Origin: Candidatus Similichlamydia laticola
Lineage (GTDB): Bacteria > Chlamydiota > Chlamydiia > Chlamydiales > Parilichlamydiaceae
Reading direction: 5' to 3'
Length of the DNA: 60,595 bases
Assembly (NCBI RefSeq): GCF_003339615.1
Contig: NZ_QQBG01000010.1
Location: 1 to 60,595, forward strand
Shown: piece after piece, positions 8,729 to 16,956 of the stretch
Layout of the letters: every line of letters begins with the position of its first letter
Numbering within the stretch: the stretch's first letter is position 1
The notes under the pieces: generated by a model
Databases searched by the model: none
The model's input: the letters and a program-made list of their open reading frames with translations, nothing else
Told to the model about the DNA's origin: nothing
Made by a program: the position numbers and the translations under genes

Positions 8729-10795
8729 TCTAATTTTTTGGGTCAGCTTGATCTGTCCCTTCATGTTGATGTCGATAACCTTAACGTCTACTGTGTCCCC
8801 TACCTTGTGAGAGTGGAGGGCTCCTGGACTGCTCTGTGTCAATTCAGAGATGTGACAGAGGCCTTCTTTACCAGGCATTACCTCAACGAAAAGTCCAAAA
8901 GCAGCTACAGACTTCACCTTGCCTCGGTAGATTTTTCCGATTTCTAGTTCGGCTGTGATGTCTTCGATCATTTGCTTGGCTTTCAAGATAGCTGCTTTAG
9001 ATGGAGCCGAAATGTAAACAAGGCCTGTTCCATCTTCAATATTAAGGTCAGCATGGCTCTGCTCGCAGATAGATCGAATGGTTCGACCGTTGGATCCAAT
9101 GAGGGTCGCAATTTTGTTCAAGGGAATCTTAACCGTTTCGATTCGGGGAACGTGATCAGGTAGCTCTCTCTTGATTTGAGGACACGCCGCTAACATATGG
9201 CCGAGAATCACTTGGATGCCTTTACCAGCTTGAGCTATGGCTTGCTTTAATACGGTAAGAGGAATGCCTTTGACCTTAACATCCATTTGGAGAGCTGTGA
9301 AGCCTTGTTTCGTGCCAGCGAGCTTGAAATCCATGTCTCCAAACATATCTTCTATTTCAGAGATATCACTTAAGATAGCTTCTGCTTCTCCTGTCTCACG
9401 GTCTAGAAATAGCCCCATAGCGATGCCCGCAACAGGCTCTTGGATCGGTACACCTGCGTCCATCAAAGCCAGACAACCTCCACAAACAGAAGCCATAGAA
9501 CTTGACCCTCTCGACTCTGTGATGGTTGATTCAATACGAATGACATAAGGGAAAGTCGTCTTATCGGGTAAAATGGACTCGAGAGCTTTTTCAGCTAGTT
9601 TGCCATGCCCTAGTTCTCGACGACCTGGACTGCCAATCTTGCCGATTTCACCTACACAAAAACTAGGAAAGAAATAGTGTAGGTAGAAACGCTGTGCTCC
9701 CTCTCCATCTAAGGTTTCGAAGCGTTGCGACATCTGTTCACTGCCAAGCGTACAGACAGCCACAGATTGCGTTTGACCTCTTGTGAAGAGAGCCGAACCA
9801 TGTACACGAGGTAAAAAACCAGGATGAATAGAGATAGGACGAATCTCTTCTCGAGATCTTCCATCTACACGCTTCCCTTCCAAACAAATACGATTCTTCA
9901 TTTCCTCACGTAAAAGCATCTCAAAGCCAATACGTGCAGAAGTCAGATCATGCTCTGAAAAAGTGGAGGAAATTTCTTGTCTGAGAGCCTGAATAGCTTC
10001 TTGTCTCTCTACAGAACTCGAAAGGTCAAGCGTTTGACGAACGGCAGGCGTCCAAGAGGAACGTATGCTTTGCTCAATCAGACCATCTTGATCTCCCTCA
10101 AAAGGGAGTTTTGGTTTTCCAGCTTTTTGTTCCAACTCGGTCAGAGCATCACAAATAGAGTGAATAGCTCCCGTTGCCAGGTCAGCGGCGTCAAGCAGAA
10201 GAGACTCCGATACCGTTTTGCCGTGACCTTCTACCATTGTTAAGCCATAGCGCGTACCAGAAAAAGTGCACTCGAAAGTCGCTTGTATCATCTGAGAGGC
10301 GGAAGGGTTGACTACCAGAGTGCCGTTGATTAAACCAATACGAACTGCACCGACATGAGCTTGCACGGGAACAGATGAAAGAGCCAAAGCAGCACTGCTT
10401 GCACAAATAGCAAGTGTCTCAGGAAGATTTTGTCTGTCGTAAGACCAAACGATGGACAAACTTTGAACTTCAGAGGTAAAACCCTTTAGAAAAAGAGGCC
10501 GAAGGGAACGATCAATCAAGCGAGAAACAAGAACTTCCCTTTCGGAAGGCCTGCCTTCACGTTTGATAAACCCGCCTACAGTCTTGCCAATCGAGGAAAA
10601 TTTCTCTTGATAATCTACTCGTAGAGGGCAAAAAGAAACGTCTGGGTTCGGAGACTTGGAATAGCAGAGAGAGGAGAAAACAACAGTTTCCCCACATCGG
10701 GCAATAACCGACCCACCAGAGAGCCTCGCGATTTCACCCGTCTCAAAAGAAATCTCCTTCCCGCAGATTTCAACACGCACTTGTTTTTTAGTCAT
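8726..10795 (-). CDS. pnp: polyribonucleotide nucleotidyltransferase (PNPase)
   Basis: Phosphorolytic 3'-5' exoribonuclease used in mRNA turnover. The 689-residue protein has two RNase PH-like domains; the second carries GDMDFKLAGTKQGFTALQ, the PNPase active-site region. These are followed by a KH domain (IGSNGRTIRSI) and a C-terminal S1 domain (GKIYRGKVKSVAAFGLFVE). I chose ATG at 10795 (MTKKQVRVEICGKEI), preceded by AAAAGG; an upstream in-frame start would add 11 residues without homology. It lies downstream of rpsO on the same strand, the widespread rpsO-pnp arrangement, with a hairpin between the two genes, and converges on ftsH. Confidence 0.96.
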   Translation of the reverse strand: MTKKQVRVEICGKEISFETGEIARLSGGSVIARCGETVVFSSLCYSKSPNPDVSFCPLRVDYQEKFSSIGKTVGGFIKREGRPSEREVLVSRLIDRSLRPLFLKGFTSEVQSLSIVWSYDRQNLPETLAICASSAALALSSVPVQAHVGAVRIGLINGTLVVNPSASQMIQATFECTFSGTRYGLTMVEGHGKTVSESLLLDAADLATGAIHSICDALTELEQKAGKPKLPFEGDQDGLIEQSIRSSWTPAVRQTLDLSSSVERQEAIQALRQEISSTFSEHDLTSARIGFEMLLREEMKNRICLEGKRVDGRSREEIRPISIHPGFLPRVHGSALFTRGQTQSVAVCTLGSEQMSQRFETLDGEGAQRFYLHYFFPSFCVGEIGKIGSPGRRELGHGKLAEKALESILPDKTTFPYVIRIESTITESRGSSSMASVCGGCLALMDAGVPIQEPVAGIAMGLFLDRETGEAEAILSDISEIEDMFGDMDFKLAGTKQGFTALQMDVKVKGIPLTVLKQAIAQAGKGIQVILGHMLAACPQIKRELPDHVPRIETVKIPLNKIATLIGSNGRTIRSICEQSHADLNIEDGTGLVYISAPSKAAILKAKQMIEDITAELEIGKIYRGKVKSVAAFGLFVEVMPGKEGLCHISELTQSSPGALHSHKVGDTVDVKVIDINMKGQIKLTQKIR

Positions 10796-10892
10796 GAAAA
10801 CCTTTTTAGAAATGCTCCCAGAACACAAAAGAAAAGGTTCTTACGGACAAAGCCTCAAGGAAGAGGTCAGAACGAAAAGAAACAAGCCACTC

Positions 10893-10919
10893 CCTGCATC
10901 CTAGGCAAACGATGCAAGG
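10893..10919 (-). promoter_or_regulatory. hairpin between rpsO and pnp
   Basis: On the minus strand, just after the rpsO stop, CCTTGCATC pairs with GATGCAGG (one bulged T) around a 10-base loop. In enterobacteria the same interval holds the rpsO terminator and an RNase III cleavage site that controls pnp. Position and shape are suggestive; the function here is inferred. It lacks a clean U-run, so a processing site or leaky attenuator is as likely as a terminator. Confidence 0.45.
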
Positions 10920-10921
10920 AA

Positions 10922-11191
10922 CTACCGACGTAGGTTCAATCTCGAAATAAGAGAACGGTACCTCTTCGTGTCAGTAGAGTTCAAATACTCAAGTAGCCTA
11001 CGTCGAGCAGCAACAAGCTTAAGAAGAGCTAGTCTCGCACTGCGGTCCTTAGCATTCTTTTTACAATGCTCAGACATCTCAGTGATTTTCTCGCTGAGAA
11101 TCGCAATCTGTACATCAGCCGAGCCGGTATCCTTTTCGTGGAGTTGGAACCGTTTCAAAATTTCGTCTTTTGTTCTTTTATCCAGAGACAT
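10922..11191 (-). CDS. rpsO: 30S ribosomal protein S15
   Basis: Primary 16S rRNA-binding protein of the small-subunit central domain. The 89 residues are exactly the family length, with the conserved [16 protein letters not shown] and RRRLLEYL segments. The start at 11191 ([11 protein letters not shown]) is the family start; a longer frame exists upstream but its 14 extra residues are not S15-like. A good promoter lies upstream, and pnp follows on the same strand, so the pair is probably co-transcribed. Confidence 0.97.
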   Translation of the reverse strand: MSLDKRTKDEILKRFQLHEKDTGSADVQIAILSEKITEMSEHCKKNAKDRSARLALLKLVAARRRLLEYLNSTDTKRYRSLISRLNLRR

Positions 11192-11249
11192 TTCTGCTCT
11201 CGGCCTCCCAATCGCACCAGACGGCAAATACAACTACTGTAAAGGGAGC

Positions 11250-11278
11250 ATTCTATCGAACTCGGACTAAAAATTCAA
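11250..11278 (-). promoter_or_regulatory. sigma-70-like promoter of rpsO
   Basis: Read on the minus strand, TTGAAT (11278-11273) and TAGAAT (11255-11250) are spaced by exactly 17 bp. The -35 box overlaps the stop codon of the upstream metallophosphoesterase gene, so that gene and rpsO are probably separate transcription units. The predicted leader of rpsO is about 50 bases. Confidence 0.55.
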
Positions 11279-12189
11279 GCTGTGGGAAGCGAATCCTCTG
11301 CGGAAAGCCCCTTCGTGAAAGATCCAAGTTCCCAGGGGGTCGCCTGCTCTATCTCAAACCATTTTGATATGATCTGTTCTCGAGTCAATGTATAGATACC
11401 CCAGGTAGGTTGCTCTCCAATCAGAGATGATCCGCTATCAAGGGAGAGCAGTTCATGTTGATCTTTTGTCCAAACACGATGATGTAACGTGTGTGTGTGT
11501 CCATGTAGATAGAGCTTAACCTGAGGATGCTGGAGTAAACATTGTAAAAGTTCCTGATGTCGTAATAGAGACCGTATCTTTGTTCTTCCTCCATAAAGGG
11601 GGAAATGTCCAGAAACAATACATGGGCCAGACGAAGCAGCTAGTATCTTGTCGACTTGTTTCTCAAGCTCCTTTGAAAAGAGACCTTGTGCATGTCCAAT
11701 TTTAGGATGCGTCAAATCGAGTAGAAGAAAACGCCATCCTTGAGGAAGAGTCAGTAGTGTGCAGCTTTTTTCCGAGAACTCTTTTGGATCGAAGCCGAAT
11801 CCGTTAAGTAGGAGCAGCGTTTCAAAGGGGAACTGCTTCTCTCCTTTTTGGAACACGTCATGATTACCTGGGATAATGATTTTGGGAATAGGATCGGTTG
11901 TTTTCAACCAACTCCGAGCAAGGGCGCATTCTTTTGCAGAGCCTTTGGTTGTTAAATCCCCAGAAATGAGGATGAAGTCGAGCGGTGGGGAATGGTTCTT
12001 TAAAAATTCGGAGAGGATCTTCGCATGACCGGGGAACTGTTTGCGCGAAGAAAAGGGTAAAAGGGCGTGAAGTTGTGCCAAGAAACTTCGAGCGCGTGGA
12101 GAAGAAAAGAGGGCAAGATTCCATTCGGTGGAAAAAAAATGCAGATCGGATAGGTGCGCAAAACACAAAGGCATTGACTTGTCGTTCAT
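11275..12189 (-). CDS. calcineurin-like metallophosphoesterase
   Basis: Dinuclear-metal phosphoesterase; the substrate is not evident. The five blocks of the fold appear in order in the 304-residue protein: HLSDLHF near the N-terminus, GDLTTKG, GNHDVF, SGHFP and HGHTHTLHH. No signal peptide or membrane segment is visible, so it is probably cytoplasmic. Chlamydiae have several members, including the lipid A enzyme LpxG and CpdA-like proteins; the absence of an N-terminal membrane segment argues mildly against LpxG. I chose the ATG at 12189 (MNDKSMPLC); an ATG five codons later is also possible. It sits 31 bp downstream of the P-type-ATPase-like gene on the same strand. Confidence 0.82.
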   Translation of the reverse strand: MNDKSMPLCFAHLSDLHFFSTEWNLALFSSPRARSFLAQLHALLPFSSRKQFPGHAKILSEFLKNHSPPLDFILISGDLTTKGSAKECALARSWLKTTDPIPKIIIPGNHDVFQKGEKQFPFETLLLLNGFGFDPKEFSEKSCTLLTLPQGWRFLLLDLTHPKIGHAQGLFSKELEKQVDKILAASSGPCIVSGHFPLYGGRTKIRSLLRHQELLQCLLQHPQVKLYLHGHTHTLHHRVWTKDQHELLSLDSGSSLIGEQPTWGIYTLTREQIISKWFEIEQATPWELGSFTKGLSAEDSLPTA

Positions 12190-12220
12190 GTTGAAGAAGA
12201 TCCTTGAGAAAGCAATAACA

Positions 12221-14398
12221 TTATTGTTTAGTGCAACGTACATGAAGCCATTGCGTAGCATGGAGACCAATCACCAAAGCTCCACATAGCTGGAGCAAAA
12301 TAAGGAATATCTCTGTCCAATGAGGAGCGATCAGGGCCTGCAAGTTAATTGTAAAAGCGCTCCAAAGATAGGATAACAGGATATTAAGGTTTCTTATACG
12401 TATGTACTGATTGATAAGGAGTAGAGCTACTCCTACGTGCTCTTCTTTTTGTGGAACAATTTGAATGGGGATAGCATCCCCTGTCCGTTCTTTGAGAGTA
12501 CAAATTTCAAGATAGGACGGTTCAAGGGGCATGGGTGAAAGGGGTCGTTCTATGCAAGCTACTCTCTTGCCAGATTTATGGATAAAAGACCCGATCTCTT
12601 CTGGATGCATCACTTCTAATTCGGTGAAGCGCCGAATTTCATCAATGAAGGGAGATTTAATGTGTTCTGTACACAAGATGGACTGACAGTTAGCTCGTTG
12701 AATAGACTGTAAAATGGACAGCGTGTTAGGCAAGCACTCTTCCGCAAAGGAGAAGGCAGCAATGATTGCCCCTTCTAAAGACATGACTTCAACGTGCTCT
12801 CCTTTAATTAAGCATGTGTCGATCCAATCACGGATCATAGAGAGGTCTGTTTTCCCTTTTTGGGCAATCCAATCAGGTAAGCCCATTAAGATTTGTGAAC
12901 CCCGGAAACATGTTTCAATGCCTTTTCCTGGGTCGATATTCGAGAAGGACAGCATCGAAGATACAATCTCTATGGCTTCCTTTGGTTTTTTTTGGGTCGA
13001 ATTAGGAATGTAAACATCGAAGAGAGCCTGGGCCAATTCGAGGTTAGCATGCCTCTGGATACTTGAGGCAATGAGGAGAACGGCACCTTTAGAGAAAGAG
13101 GAGTGAAAAGTTAATTCAATAGAGACTGCTGACGGTAATGTAAGAAGATCACTGAGAATATAACGCTTTCTTGTTAAAAACTCTTTTTTAAAAATAATGT
13201 GACGGATTGGTTCCGAAAACAGAAAAAGTTTGGGAACATAAATCTCAGGGTGTTCCTCCAAAATTTGTCTGCGTGTTAAGGCATCTGTAAAGGCAAGCCC
13301 TAAAAAACCTAGAAAAGGGAATCCATGAATTACTCTGCTTAAAGCAAGTCCAAGAGATGGTCGAGGGAACTGAAGAATATTAAATAATAAAAACTCAAAA
13401 CAACACGTTAAGACTATTCCCAAAAGGAAGGGCATGATTGAGAAGGTGAATTCTCGTGTTGGTGCTTTTCTACTATCCAAAGGGATAAGATTATCATGAA
13501 TTCGACTGAAAAGGGAAAGCTTGCGGGAACACGTTGTTAGAACCAGAACAGAGGCTGTCAAGTTTCTGCTGCCCGAAAGGACTTGATCTCCTTCGTACTT
13601 GGCGCAAGAATAGGTTTTTCCATCTAACCAGGAGTCATCTACTAAAGTCGCTCCCGATGTAATGGTACCGTCAGCTGGAAAAAGGTCTCCAACTTGTACA
13701 AGTACAAATTCTCCTCCAACAATGGTATCAATAGGAATCTCAATGAGGTCATGAATGCCGTTACGAATGACTTTAACTTGTGCCCAAAGGTGATCTAGAT
13801 CTTGCTGATGTGTGATCTTAGAAATGAGATCTGTATGGAGAAGAACAGAAGCACTCGCAATAGTCAGCAGAAAATGAATAAAGAGAAGATGAGGAAAAAC
13901 CACTTCTCCCCCTACTCTGAGAGCGAGACAGAGAGAGGCATAAAAGGTTAGCCACTTCATTTGTCTCTGGACCAGTTCTGGTAAACATCCAGATAACCGT
14001 ATCTGATACATTGTCCAGTACAGGTCGCCTAATCCTAAAAAGGCAAGGCCTAAAGAGACCTCTTGAGATCCTACCAGAATGGCTTGGAAGAGACTCACCC
14101 CGATAAGGCTGAGTATACGACAACCAGCTGAGCGTAGCCGTACTAAAGCTAAGCTGCTTGTCTTATAGAAGTTGTCTTCAATGACCCACTCTAACGTGCA
14201 AAAAATCCCTTTCTCTTCGAGGAGTCTCAGAAGAAAAGAAGGTTCGAATGCCTCTGCTTCATAAGCGACGAGAAAGGCGTGTGAAAGGGGGTTAATGCCA
14301 ATTTTACGGAACCCAGGAAGACGGGCGATATCCTCTCGCAAGATACTTTCATAATGGACCGTGCTAGGACTTTGAATTCTAAAAAGGGCTTTGTACAT
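12221..14398 (-). CDS. P1B-type ATPase-like protein lacking catalytic motifs
   Basis: The 725-residue protein has the architecture of a heavy-metal P1B ATPase but not its chemistry. What remains: an N-terminal domain like a degenerate metal-binding domain, hydrophobic segments at about 93-120, 150-187, 320-375 and 675-712, the actuator sequence GDLFPADGTI (237-246), and PGKGIE (490-495) in the nucleotide-binding domain. What is lost: TGE is DGK (259-261), CPC in the membrane is replaced around GFPFLG, the phosphorylated DKTGTLT is KKEFLT with Lys at the Asp position (404), TGD is TEH, the SEHP His-Pro is absent, and GDGxND is ERPLSP (617-622). The frame is intact, so it is maintained as a protein. 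ATG 14398 follows GTGGGG. Transport by ATP hydrolysis is very unlikely; a scaffold or passive role is possible but unknown. Confidence 0.75.
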   Translation of the reverse strand: MYKALFRIQSPSTVHYESILREDIARLPGFRKIGINPLSHAFLVAYEAEAFEPSFLLRLLEEKGIFCTLEWVIEDNFYKTSSLALVRLRSAGCRILSLIGVSLFQAILVGSQEVSLGLAFLGLGDLYWTMYQIRLSGCLPELVQRQMKWLTFYASLCLALRVGGEVVFPHLLFIHFLLTIASASVLLHTDLISKITHQQDLDHLWAQVKVIRNGIHDLIEIPIDTIVGGEFVLVQVGDLFPADGTITSGATLVDDSWLDGKTYSCAKYEGDQVLSGSRNLTASVLVLTTCSRKLSLFSRIHDNLIPLDSRKAPTREFTFSIMPFLLGIVLTCCFEFLLFNILQFPRPSLGLALSRVIHGFPFLGFLGLAFTDALTRRQILEEHPEIYVPKLFLFSEPIRHIIFKKEFLTRKRYILSDLLTLPSAVSIELTFHSSFSKGAVLLIASSIQRHANLELAQALFDVYIPNSTQKKPKEAIEIVSSMLSFSNIDPGKGIETCFRGSQILMGLPDWIAQKGKTDLSMIRDWIDTCLIKGEHVEVMSLEGAIIAAFSFAEECLPNTLSILQSIQRANCQSILCTEHIKSPFIDEIRRFTELEVMHPEEIGSFIHKSGKRVACIERPLSPMPLEPSYLEICTLKERTGDAIPIQIVPQKEEHVGVALLLINQYIRIRNLNILLSYLWSAFTINLQALIAPHWTEIFLILLQLCGALVIGLHATQWLHVRCTKQ

Positions 14399-14457
14399 GT
14401 TTTCCCCACAAGAATGGCCCCAAGATTACACCAGTTCTGGGTAGAGGTCTCACGTCT

Positions 14458-15381
14458 TTAATGGCTTGTTTTTTTTTTCCTCTTTTTGCGGTGGCCTAGC
14501 ACAGGTCCAGTACCGGTACCAGTGACGACTTCGTGTAGGTCTTCAATCGCAATGAAAGCTTCTGTGTCCTCACGGAGGACCACAGACTTGAGTTCAACGA
14601 GTTGCAGACGCTCAATAATGATGTATAAAATTTCTCTGTTATCACCCGAAAAACCACCTCGTCCGTACATGATTGTGATCCCTACGCCTATTTCTCGAAT
14701 AATGGCCTCGGCGACTTCTTTAGGTCTTTTGGAAATGATCGTAACGGCTTTCACCTCGTCAAAACCTTGTAAGACCATGTCAATAATCTTATAGGCAACG
14801 AAGTAGGTCATCAATGACCGAAGAGCAGAATTCCAGTCGGAATAGAGAAAACCTGCGATAGTAAAAATTAAAACATTGAAAGCCACAATTACCTGGCCAA
14901 CGGTATACCCAAAGCGTCTGTTTACAAGAATGGCCACAATTTCACTTCCGTCCAGACAACCACCGTTGCGAATGATTAGTCCGATGCCGCACCCGAGCGT
15001 AATGCCGCCGAAGACGACAATTTCAAGAATATCCCCAACAAAATGGGTTTCCAGTCCTTCCATCAAGTAAAGACCAAAAGAGAAACTCATCGCAGCTAAA
15101 AGCATGCGCATAACAAACTGTCTGCCAATGTGACGGTGCGCTAACAAGACAAACGGAAACGAAAGGATTAGAACGGCCAAAGGCAGACGGGAGGGCGTTT
15201 CTAAAAATTGGGTGACAAGAATAGCCAGACCGACGGTTCCGCCATCGATGAGTTTGTTAGGGAGCAGAAAGAAATGCAGCGAAAAAGCCGTAAGAAGCGC
15301 CCCTAGCACAATGAAGCAACAAGAAGAGACCCTTGATAAGATTTTCCTCGACGTTCCCTGTTTTTCTGAGAAAGAGACCAC
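14458..15381 (-). CDS. YitT family membrane protein
   Basis: Conserved inner-membrane protein of the YitT family (DUF161 membrane domain plus C-terminal DUF2179); function unknown. The 307 residues hold about five hydrophobic segments, with the family's NGGCLDGSEIVAILVNRRFG in the middle, and a soluble C-terminal domain from about residue 215 (VKAVTIISKRPKEVAEAI, then YGRGGFSGDNREILYIII). The C-terminus is strongly basic (HRKKRKKKTSH). The start is GTG at 15381 after a near-perfect AGGGAGGAG. It is 59 bp upstream of the P-type-ATPase-like gene and could be its operon leader. Confidence 0.85.
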   Translation of the reverse strand: MVSFSEKQGTSRKILSRVSSCCFIVLGALLTAFSLHFFLLPNKLIDGGTVGLAILVTQFLETPSRLPLAVLILSFPFVLLAHRHIGRQFVMRMLLAAMSFSFGLYLMEGLETHFVGDILEIVVFGGITLGCGIGLIIRNGGCLDGSEIVAILVNRRFGYTVGQVIVAFNVLIFTIAGFLYSDWNSALRSLMTYFVAYKIIDMVLQGFDEVKAVTIISKRPKEVAEAIIREIGVGITIMYGRGGFSGDNREILYIIIERLQLVELKSVVLREDTEAFIAIEDLHEVVTGTGTGPVLGHRKKRKKKTSH

Positions 15382-15445
15382 GATTTACTCCTCCCTGTGC
15401 TTACGGAGTGCGAGAAAAGGAAAGAGGCCATGGGACGTAATCATT

Positions 15446-15519
15446 CGCGAGAGACGGGGCTCGAACCCGCAACCTCCGGCGTGACAGGCCAGCGCTCTAA
15501 CCAATTGAACTACTCCCGC
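15446..15519 (-). tRNA. tRNA-Asp (anticodon GTC)
   Basis: The minus strand folds as a complete 74-base cloverleaf: acceptor GCGGGAG pairs with CTCTCGC (one G-U), D-arm AGTTCAATTGGTTAGAGC, anticodon stem-loop CTGGCCTGTCACGCCGG with loop CTGTCAC and anticodon GTC, T-arm GCGGGTTCGAGCCCCGT, discriminator G. CCA is not encoded. It lies 77 bp downstream of tRNA-Val on the same strand. Confidence 0.95.
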
Positions 15520-15595
15520 ATAAACGACTACAATCGATAGAAAAAACTAAAGCAATCTCCGCCTCTGTAATAAAGTATTGCTGTGTTCACCTAGA

Positions 15596-15668
15596 TGGGT
15601 GCAATAGGATTTGAACCTATGACCCTCTGCTTGTAAGGCAGATGCTCTAACCACTGAGCTATGCACCC
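15596..15668 (-). tRNA. tRNA-Val (anticodon TAC)
   Basis: Complete 73-base cloverleaf on the minus strand: acceptor GGGTGCA pairs with TGCACCC, D-arm AGCTCAGTGGTTAGAGC, anticodon loop CTTACAA with anticodon TAC, T-arm ATAGGTTCAAATCCTAT, discriminator A, no encoded CCA. It is probably co-transcribed with tRNA-Asp. Confidence 0.95.
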
Positions 15669-15685
15669 CAGCAAGTGCGGTGCGC

Positions 15686-15714
15686 AGTGTACCAGAGATA
15701 GCGATTGTAGCCAA
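15686..15714 (-). promoter_or_regulatory. candidate promoter of the tRNA-Val/tRNA-Asp unit
   Basis: On the minus strand TTGGCT (15714-15709) and TACACT (15691-15686) are separated by 17 bp, and the -10 ends 17 bp before the first base of tRNA-Val, the position expected for a tRNA promoter. Confidence 0.45.
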
Positions 15715-15861
15715 TAACATAGAACGCGTACCGAAGTCAGAGCAGAGGCTTTCTTCCAGGTATCACAAACATAGATTTTACTTGCTCTGGAATCTTGCCT
15801 CTTGCCTTATTTCTCTGTTTAGCCTGACCATGGGCGGCCTTGTTTTTTTCCCAAATTTGTC

Positions 15862-16956
15862 ATGATCACTTTCGCTGTTTCTGCTTTCCTTTCCTACACA
15901 GCTTTTAGCAGCCAGGTAGGGCTTTTATATTGGATTCCTCGTACTTTTTGGATAGTACGGATTTTCCCGACGCGACTCATTTTTTTCGACGTGAGTAACA
16001 CAGAGGAAAAGGAGATCAGCACACTGATATTGGAGTTCTCTCATGCAATCGACTCGTTTCGAGTCGAATGTCAATGGGATAGAGAACGCCTTCTCGTCAT
16101 TTTACAAACAGGGAAAACAGTTTCTGTTTTTGCTTTACAAAGGGACAAAGATCCTTTTTCTTGTGCCCTTTGTCTTTTGAGGGGATCTTTTCTTCATGTG
16201 ACCTCCCTAGAAGGTGAAGAAGTCGGAAAGCTTGTCAGAGGTGAATGGATTCGCCTTTCTTTGTATCAAGCGCCTTGCCCTTGTTCAACACCTTTACCTG
16301 CTAGCTCTTTTGTGAAAATTCCCAAACTCTCCTTCGGTTCTAGCAAAAAAAAGTGTTTAGATTCTTTTGATCAGAGGACTAATCCTCAGGAGCTTTTGCC
16401 TTGTCTTTATGCTCTTTCTTGTCTTCTTCCTCATGAGCTTGAAGAGGGGGGAATCGTGTGTTCTGCCTCAGAACAAAATATTCTTTCGGTCGATTTTGTT
16501 TCTGTTTGGAGACACCACTTTTCAAGAACTGGTGTGCCAAGTTGGAAAGATCAACGTTTTTATGGAACCAAACCTTTTTTTAGTGGGAAAGGGTCCCCTT
16601 TGAAAATTCTTTTCTACTTTGGGAGAGCTATTCTCAGATCGCTTGTGCGAGTAGAGAATGGGCAATTGGTTCTTTCTCCTGTTTTGCCTTCTTGGTTTGT
16701 CTCGGGGCGGTTACGCGATCTGCCTTGTAGCTTTGGGTTTTGCAGTTTGATGTGGTCGCGTCGTCGTTTGAGGCGCTGTGTTTTGACAGTGATGCAAGAC
16801 TTTGTTTGTAATCTGGTCTTTCCTCCAGGCGTAAAGGGTTTTAGATCTACCCGAAAAGGAGGTGGACCCGGTATGTGTCATGTTATCGGATCTGAACTGG
16901 TCACATTCGCCTTTCAGGCTGGAGATGTTTACTGTTTTGATCGTTTCGAACATTGA
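15862..16956 (+). CDS. unrecognised protein upstream of glgB
   Basis: I do not recognise this 364-residue protein. It opens with a short hydrophobic stretch (FAVSAFLSYTAF) that is not a convincing signal peptide, followed by a beta-rich, cysteine-containing body. A later segment (SLVRVENGQLVLSPVLPSW) looks loosely like the C-terminal part of some carbohydrate-active enzymes, but I cannot support an assignment. The stop overlaps the start of glgB by one base (TGATG), so the two are probably translationally coupled and a role in glycogen metabolism is a reasonable inference. No good ribosome site precedes ATG 15862. The upstream 193 bp include the divergent tRNA promoter. Confidence 0.7.
   Translation: MITFAVSAFLSYTAFSSQVGLLYWIPRTFWIVRIFPTRLIFFDVSNTEEKEISTLILEFSHAIDSFRVECQWDRERLLVILQTGKTVSVFALQRDKDPFSCALCLLRGSFLHVTSLEGEEVGKLVRGEWIRLSLYQAPCPCSTPLPASSFVKIPKLSFGSSKKKCLDSFDQRTNPQELLPCLYALSCLLPHELEEGGIVCSASEQNILSVDFVSVWRHHFSRTGVPSWKDQRFYGTKPFFSGKGSPLKILFYFGRAILRSLVRVENGQLVLSPVLPSWFVSGRLRDLPCSFGFCSLMWSRRRLRRCVLTVMQDFVCNLVFPPGVKGFRSTRKGGGPGMCHVIGSELVTFAFQAGDVYCFDRFEH

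Noticed and set aside
15680-15865. 61-codon frame ending ATGA against the 15862 gene
   Set aside because: It covers the tRNA-Val promoter, lacks a ribosome site and shows no recognisable composition beyond a hydrophobic end.
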